Assembly: GCA_002189035.1 (NCBI GenBank)
Contig: NEEC01000015.1
Coordinates: forward strand, 930,001-994,000
Direction: 5' to 3'
Length of the DNA: 64,000 nt
DNA from: Utricularia gibba
Taxonomy: Eukaryota > Streptophyta > Magnoliopsida > Lamiales > Lentibulariaceae
Below the pieces are notes generated by a model, which was not told where the DNA came from, did no database searches, and saw only the letters and a program-made list of their open reading frames with translations. Both the position numbers and the translations under genes were made by a program. This document shows, in pieces, positions 59,919 through 64,000 of the stretch. Positions within the stretch are counted from its first letter, which is position 1, and every line of letters starts with the position of its first letter.

Positions 59919-62288
59919 AGGTTGCTTGCCAGCCATATTTATCGATTGGCAATCTATAAAAGAAAAGTTTACCCCCTCCACCCGGGAGCTAAAGGCTAAG
60001 CTGAGCGGTGGCAGTGGAATCTATTCCACCTAACCCGATGAGTCAGATCTGTCACTGAAGAAATGGTAACAGTGACCTTTTGTTTCCCTCTTTTTGTTTT
60101 GTATACAACATCATCTGACGCATCAAAAAACAGCATCCATGTGCAGGGGGTCTCGGTCGCTCGCTCGCTTTGTTTGACAAGAAAAGGGAGGGGATCCTCT
60201 GACGCCTGAACAGGAATCCACATCCAATGTACGTACGCTCCTCTTCACTCACACACACCAAGTTTTCCGAAGCAATAAGATTGTGAAAACACAACTTCTT
60301 CAATAGTCGTGAGAGAACATCAATAGAATAGAAGCTTGTCAGTTCCCGCACCATGCCTATCTGTAGTGGGGTTGCGCATTATCTCCCTGCCATGATCCTA
60401 ATATGCATGTCACGTTCCAACCCAGCCCCACCATTGCCCCATGCTTATCTTTACACGTAATGCACATTGGCTCGCACTTTTGGATCAGGCAGCTTATTGA
60501 ATCCCTGGCCCACGAATGCGTATGTGTGGCTAGGAGTTGGAATTTGCTGTTGTAGCGTCGCAACTGATGCTACAATTTGTGTGAACCGTTTGGGTTTGGA
60601 GGAGGATTCCATCAGGTGCACAATGCGTGTTTTTGAAGCAGGATGCCATTACAGAATAGAGAGCGCCAGTAATAATTAGGTGCACAATGCCCAGCGATGA
60701 TTGATTCTGGTTAGGTCACCTGCCTACTTAAATAATAATAAAACGACTGTACACAAACTAGCCGCCGTGATCGCACTCACTAGGTTTTCTAACTTTTATT
60801 TACAAACACAAATGGTATTTATTTGGAACAATTTTTGTTCTTAGAAAAATGGTTCAAAGTTAGTTTTATTAGAATATAAATTTAAAAAATATTTTATTAT
60901 TTTAAGAAATTATAAATCATTAACATATTTTATTTTATTATAAACGTTCTTTCAAAAAGTAATTTTGAAAAAAAGAACTCAATGGATAATAATAAATATA
61001 TGAGTATCAGTCCTTTTGTAAACTGTTTTCTAGAGGAGGGATTCGGAATTCCAGTTTCAAGTGAAGGCTTCTTTTGTAATTATAATTATAATTATAATTT
61101 TTTTTAATTTTTATAGATTTCAATCTTTATCAGAAAAATCGAAATTCTAAATTTTAAATTAATATAAAATATTATTAAAATTTATGAATATTGATTTTAC
61201 TAACTAAATAAGAAGATTATTTAGATTCATGCACACATTATAAAAATATATTAAATATATCAAACTCTACAACATATAGCTTAATTTATCAAATTTTATA
61301 ATATAGTTTTATTCTATTCCACAAAATAGTTTTACAATATGAAATTGAGTTTATTTATAAAATATTAAAATGAATTATATTATATATAATATAAAGCATA
61401 GGTTTAAAAACATAGAACCTGATTGTTTGTTCCCTCAAAATAAAAAAAAAGTGAGATGTCATTGAGAATACTCGAGCGTAGTGGATCGTGATGGGCCCAG
61501 ATGGATTTGGGCCACTAAGGGAACTGAACGATGACATCGTAGTGGGCCGGGCATACCGGTTATGCACAAAGCCCGAAATCGAACCGTCTATTTTGCGAAG
61601 CCCGGTGTCTAGGCGAGTAGTGGATCGTGAAACCCTGGCCAAGATTATCAAGTGCTAGTGAGTAATGGAGCCAAAGATACAGCGGGAGGAAAGCGATCAA
61701 GATAGCAGACCGGTTGATCGGAAAATGCTTCATTCGGAGTAGACGTTATTGAATCGGAAAAGATGTGCTCTTCTTCGTCTTCATCTTCATCACCTCGAGA
61801 AGGCGTTTGCGTTATTAAGGAAAGTAGCCGAAGGCCCGAAGACTGGGTTCGTGATTCAAATTTTTATTATATAAAAAAAAAATGGAAAGAATAATTGGAG
61901 GGAAATTTTGATAAAAATGTTTTCAGATTATATACAGAGGCCGGAGATTGCAATCCCGCTCCCTTGTCCAGGGAAGAGCAGAAAGCGACTCAGGCAGGCG
62001 AGACTGAGAGTGTGAGTAGGGGTTGATTTCTTCTACCGAAAACCCCGTTTCTTGTTCGTAATTTGTTTTCTGGACAAGCTATACGAAGTTGAAGGAAGTA
62101 GATACGGCCTCTGGCTACGTCAGGGTGTAGGACGGCAGCAGCAGCCACAGCAATGTTGGTGCCGCTTGCTTTTCTTTGAGCCGCGGTACTATTTTTTTTT
62201 ATCTCCAGATCAGAAGTCCCTCTATTTCGTTTTTGGGTGACTTTTGGGTTTATTTATCGTAGGAACCACGATTTGGCGTGGGTGCTTT
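59919..62288. other. Intergenic and leader of the IDM1-like gene
   Basis: 60750-61440 is AT-rich. From 61490 there are three site II motifs (61492, 61508, 61543) and a 13 bp direct repeat TAGTGGATCGTGA (about 61479 and 61617). A Ser-rich frame from ATG 61760 ([14 protein letters not shown]) could be a leader uORF or an unrecognised first exon. Confidence 0.45.
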
Positions 62289-64000
62289 ATGTGTGGATCG
62301 GCGAGAATGAGTGGGGGTAGTAGCCGTGAAGCGGAGGAAGAGTTGATCGATTTGAACAAACTGCCGGTGGAGAGAAAATGGGAGGCGATAGAGAAAAGCG
62401 TCCTGGGTAATGGTGGGTGTGATCGGCCTGATGGGTTAGTTAAGCAAGGCTGGGTTTTGAGGTCGAGAACGGTGGCTATGAGTGATGGCGAGAAGCAAGT
62501 GATTAAGATGGAGATAGTCAGTATGGCGGATAGCCGTGCAAATGAGGCTTCTGGGTTGGAGGATGAGGGTGAAGGGCAGAGTGCTGAGCCGCAGAGGGAG
62601 ACAAAGATAGTGCGTAAGAGGGGGAGGCCTCGAAAAGCGGATTCTACGCCTGAGCCAGAGCCGGGACCGAGGCTGAGACTCTACCATTGGGTCATGCAGA
62701 GAAGAGAAAGAGGGGAAGACCAACAAAACTCAATTCTGGAACTGAGTTGGTGCCCGAACAAACTCACAAGAAGAGGAAAAGGAGTAAAAGGAGGGGGAGG
62801 CCTCAGAAATCGGAGTCCGGAAATGAGGTCTCTAGTCTGAATGGACGAGTTAAGCTTCAGGGGGGAGACCTCGTAAAAGACAAGGTGAAATCGTGATCTT
62901 GAATTGTGGGGATTGTGCAATGGGACAGGAGGATGCCAATTCGAACACTTATGGCATCTCCGAAGGTGGAGTAAAGCTAACAGCGCCAATTAAGAGTAAG
63001 CGGGGTAGACCTCCGAAAAACGAAGCTAACATTGTGGCTTCTATTTTAAGTTGTGAGGATAGTGTACGGCAGGTGGAGGCTGATCGGAAGCGTATTGGCA
63101 TATGCAAACGACAAGGAAATCTGAAACGGAAGTGGAAGCTAGGAAGGCCTCCAAAAACTCCGAAAGAAAATGTGGAGTCGATGTCTAAGACGTATGATGT
63201 TAAAAGATGTTCCGGGAGTCGAGGATCTGCAAATCCTGGACCAAAGAAAAGGTTCAAACGCAGTTCATATGCTTCACGGCATGGAATCTTGAAAGGGGAA
63301 CCAGCAAGAGCTAAATCTGCTAAACAAACAAATGGGGGGCGTAATGAACAGAAACAACTTTTGAGGGACAGCATACTTGATATGCTGAAGAGTGCTGGGT
63401 GGTTTGTGGAATACAGGCAAAGGCAGTCCAAGGATTACTACGATGCTGTTTATGTTGATCTCCAGGGAAGAAGCTACTGGTCAATTACATTGGCCTACAA
63501 AAAATTCAAAGAGAGGATTGACAAAGGAAATGCAAGTGAGAAAGATATCTCGGCATTTGTCGCAATACCAGAGGAGACGCTTAGCTTGCTGTTCAGAGCC
63601 GATCGGAGAGGCAAGAGAAGTGACGAAAAGAATATCAATGTGAAGAAAAAATCAAGATGTACCATAGGTAAACAAAGAACTTTGTTGGCCCGTAGACCCA
63701 AAGATGGATCTGATAAGGATGGTTTTGAGCTATATCATGGAAAACGCTCTTTGCTATCCTGGATGATAGATCTTGGAACAGTTCCTTTAAGTGGAAAAGT
63801 GATGTATTTGAGAGGAAGGTGTAAAAAAAAGCTGCGTGAAGGGACTATTGAAAAAGAAGGAATCCGTTGTGGTTGTTGTAATATGTTGTATACGATCAGG
63901 GGTTTTGGGTCTCATGTAGGATGCATGCATGGCAAACCCTATGAGAACATTTATCTGGATTCTGGGACCTCTCTGTCTCAATGCCTTGTTGATTCGTGGA
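62289..64000 (+). CDS. IDM1-like chromatin protein with AT-hooks (partial at right edge); two frameshifts
   Basis: The frame from ATG 62289 (MCGSARMSGG) continues with ELIDLNKLPVERKWEAIEKS, a lead-in seen in plant IDM1/ROS4-type PHD-acetyltransferases. Six AT-hook-like cores follow: KRGRPRK (62616), KRGRPTK (about 62705), RRGRPQK (about 62788), GGRPRKR (about 62860), KRGRPPK (62998) and KLGRPPK (about 63137). Then come LLRDSILDMLKSAGWFVEYR, YDAVYVDLQGRSYWSITLAY and the start of the ADS-like region (LLSWMIDLGTVPLSGKVMY, GIRCGCCNMLYTIRGFGSHV). The PHD and GNAT domains are expected beyond base 64000. One base is lost near 62680-62690 and one near the G6 run at about 62858. IDM1 acetylates H3 to promote DNA demethylation; whether this paralogue does is unknown. 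Confidence 0.82.

Noticed and set aside
61760..61890. Ser-rich frame as exon 1 of the IDM1-like gene
   Set aside because: No in-phase splice to 62289 was found and no family resemblance; left as leader sequence.
1..64000. CRISPR arrays, operons, rRNA genes, endogenous viral or transposase genes
   Set aside because: None seen; the window is plant nuclear DNA and no reverse transcriptase, integrase or transposase motif was found.

Overview
The window is nuclear DNA of a flowering plant, almost certainly a eudicot. Genes are split by short GT-AG introns, intergenic DNA is AT-rich, and promoters carry plant-type site II (TGGGCY), telobox and CT-rich elements. Nearly every protein has a clear plant orthologue. 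I see no prokaryotic or organellar DNA, CRISPR array, rRNA or tRNA. Exons were worked out by hand from reading frame, splice signals and family knowledge.

Layout, left to right: the ectodomain of a CEPR2-type LRR receptor kinase (minus, cut by the left edge); an AT-rich gap with a Tourist-like MITE; a cytosolic neutral invertase (+); a class I TCP factor of the TCP8/TCP22 type (+); a tiny mitochondrial membrane protein (-) head to head with FANCM helicase (+); a deoxynucleoside kinase (-) head to head with a large PHD/extended-PHD protein (+); a TMEM50 homologue (+); an RluA-type pseudouridine synthase (-); a DUF1644 protein (+); plastid ribosomal protein S13 (+); a Mei2 C-terminal-RRM-only protein (-); a gene-poor 5.6 kb; a MORN-repeat PIP5K (-); another gene-poor stretch with a psaH pseudogene between two diverged repeats; MPS1 kinase (-); a C2H2-like/PARP-fold protein (+); a small conserved coiled-coil protein (+); a membrane MORN-repeat protein (+); and an IDM1-like AT-hook protein (+, cut by the right edge).

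The genes do not form one pathway, but several cell-cycle and genome-maintenance genes sit together (FANCM, dNK, MPS1, TCP), with matching promoter motifs: E2F, an MSA-like element, site II and teloboxes. From memory, gene content matches Arabidopsis chromosome 1 blocks: about At1g72000-72180 (invertase, TCP22, the mitochondrial protein, dNK, CEPR2) and At1g77660-77800 (membrane MORN protein, MPS1, PIP5K2, S13, DUF1644, PHD protein). FANCM, TMEM50 and the Mei2-C-terminal gene recall At1g35-37.

The most important technical observation is that at least eight genes are broken by single-base indels, mostly in short homopolymers, while splice sites and flanking coding sequence look intact. This pattern points to uncorrected homopolymer errors in the assembly rather than many pseudogenes. 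The psaH copy is different: it has two substitution-type stop codons and looks truly dead. The most biologically interesting items are a U12-type AT-AG intron in FANCM, uORFs overlapping the start codons of three regulatory or metabolic genes, a vertebrate-type (TTAGGG)4 tract in the TCP leader, and an orphan site II/TATA promoter with no protein gene behind it.
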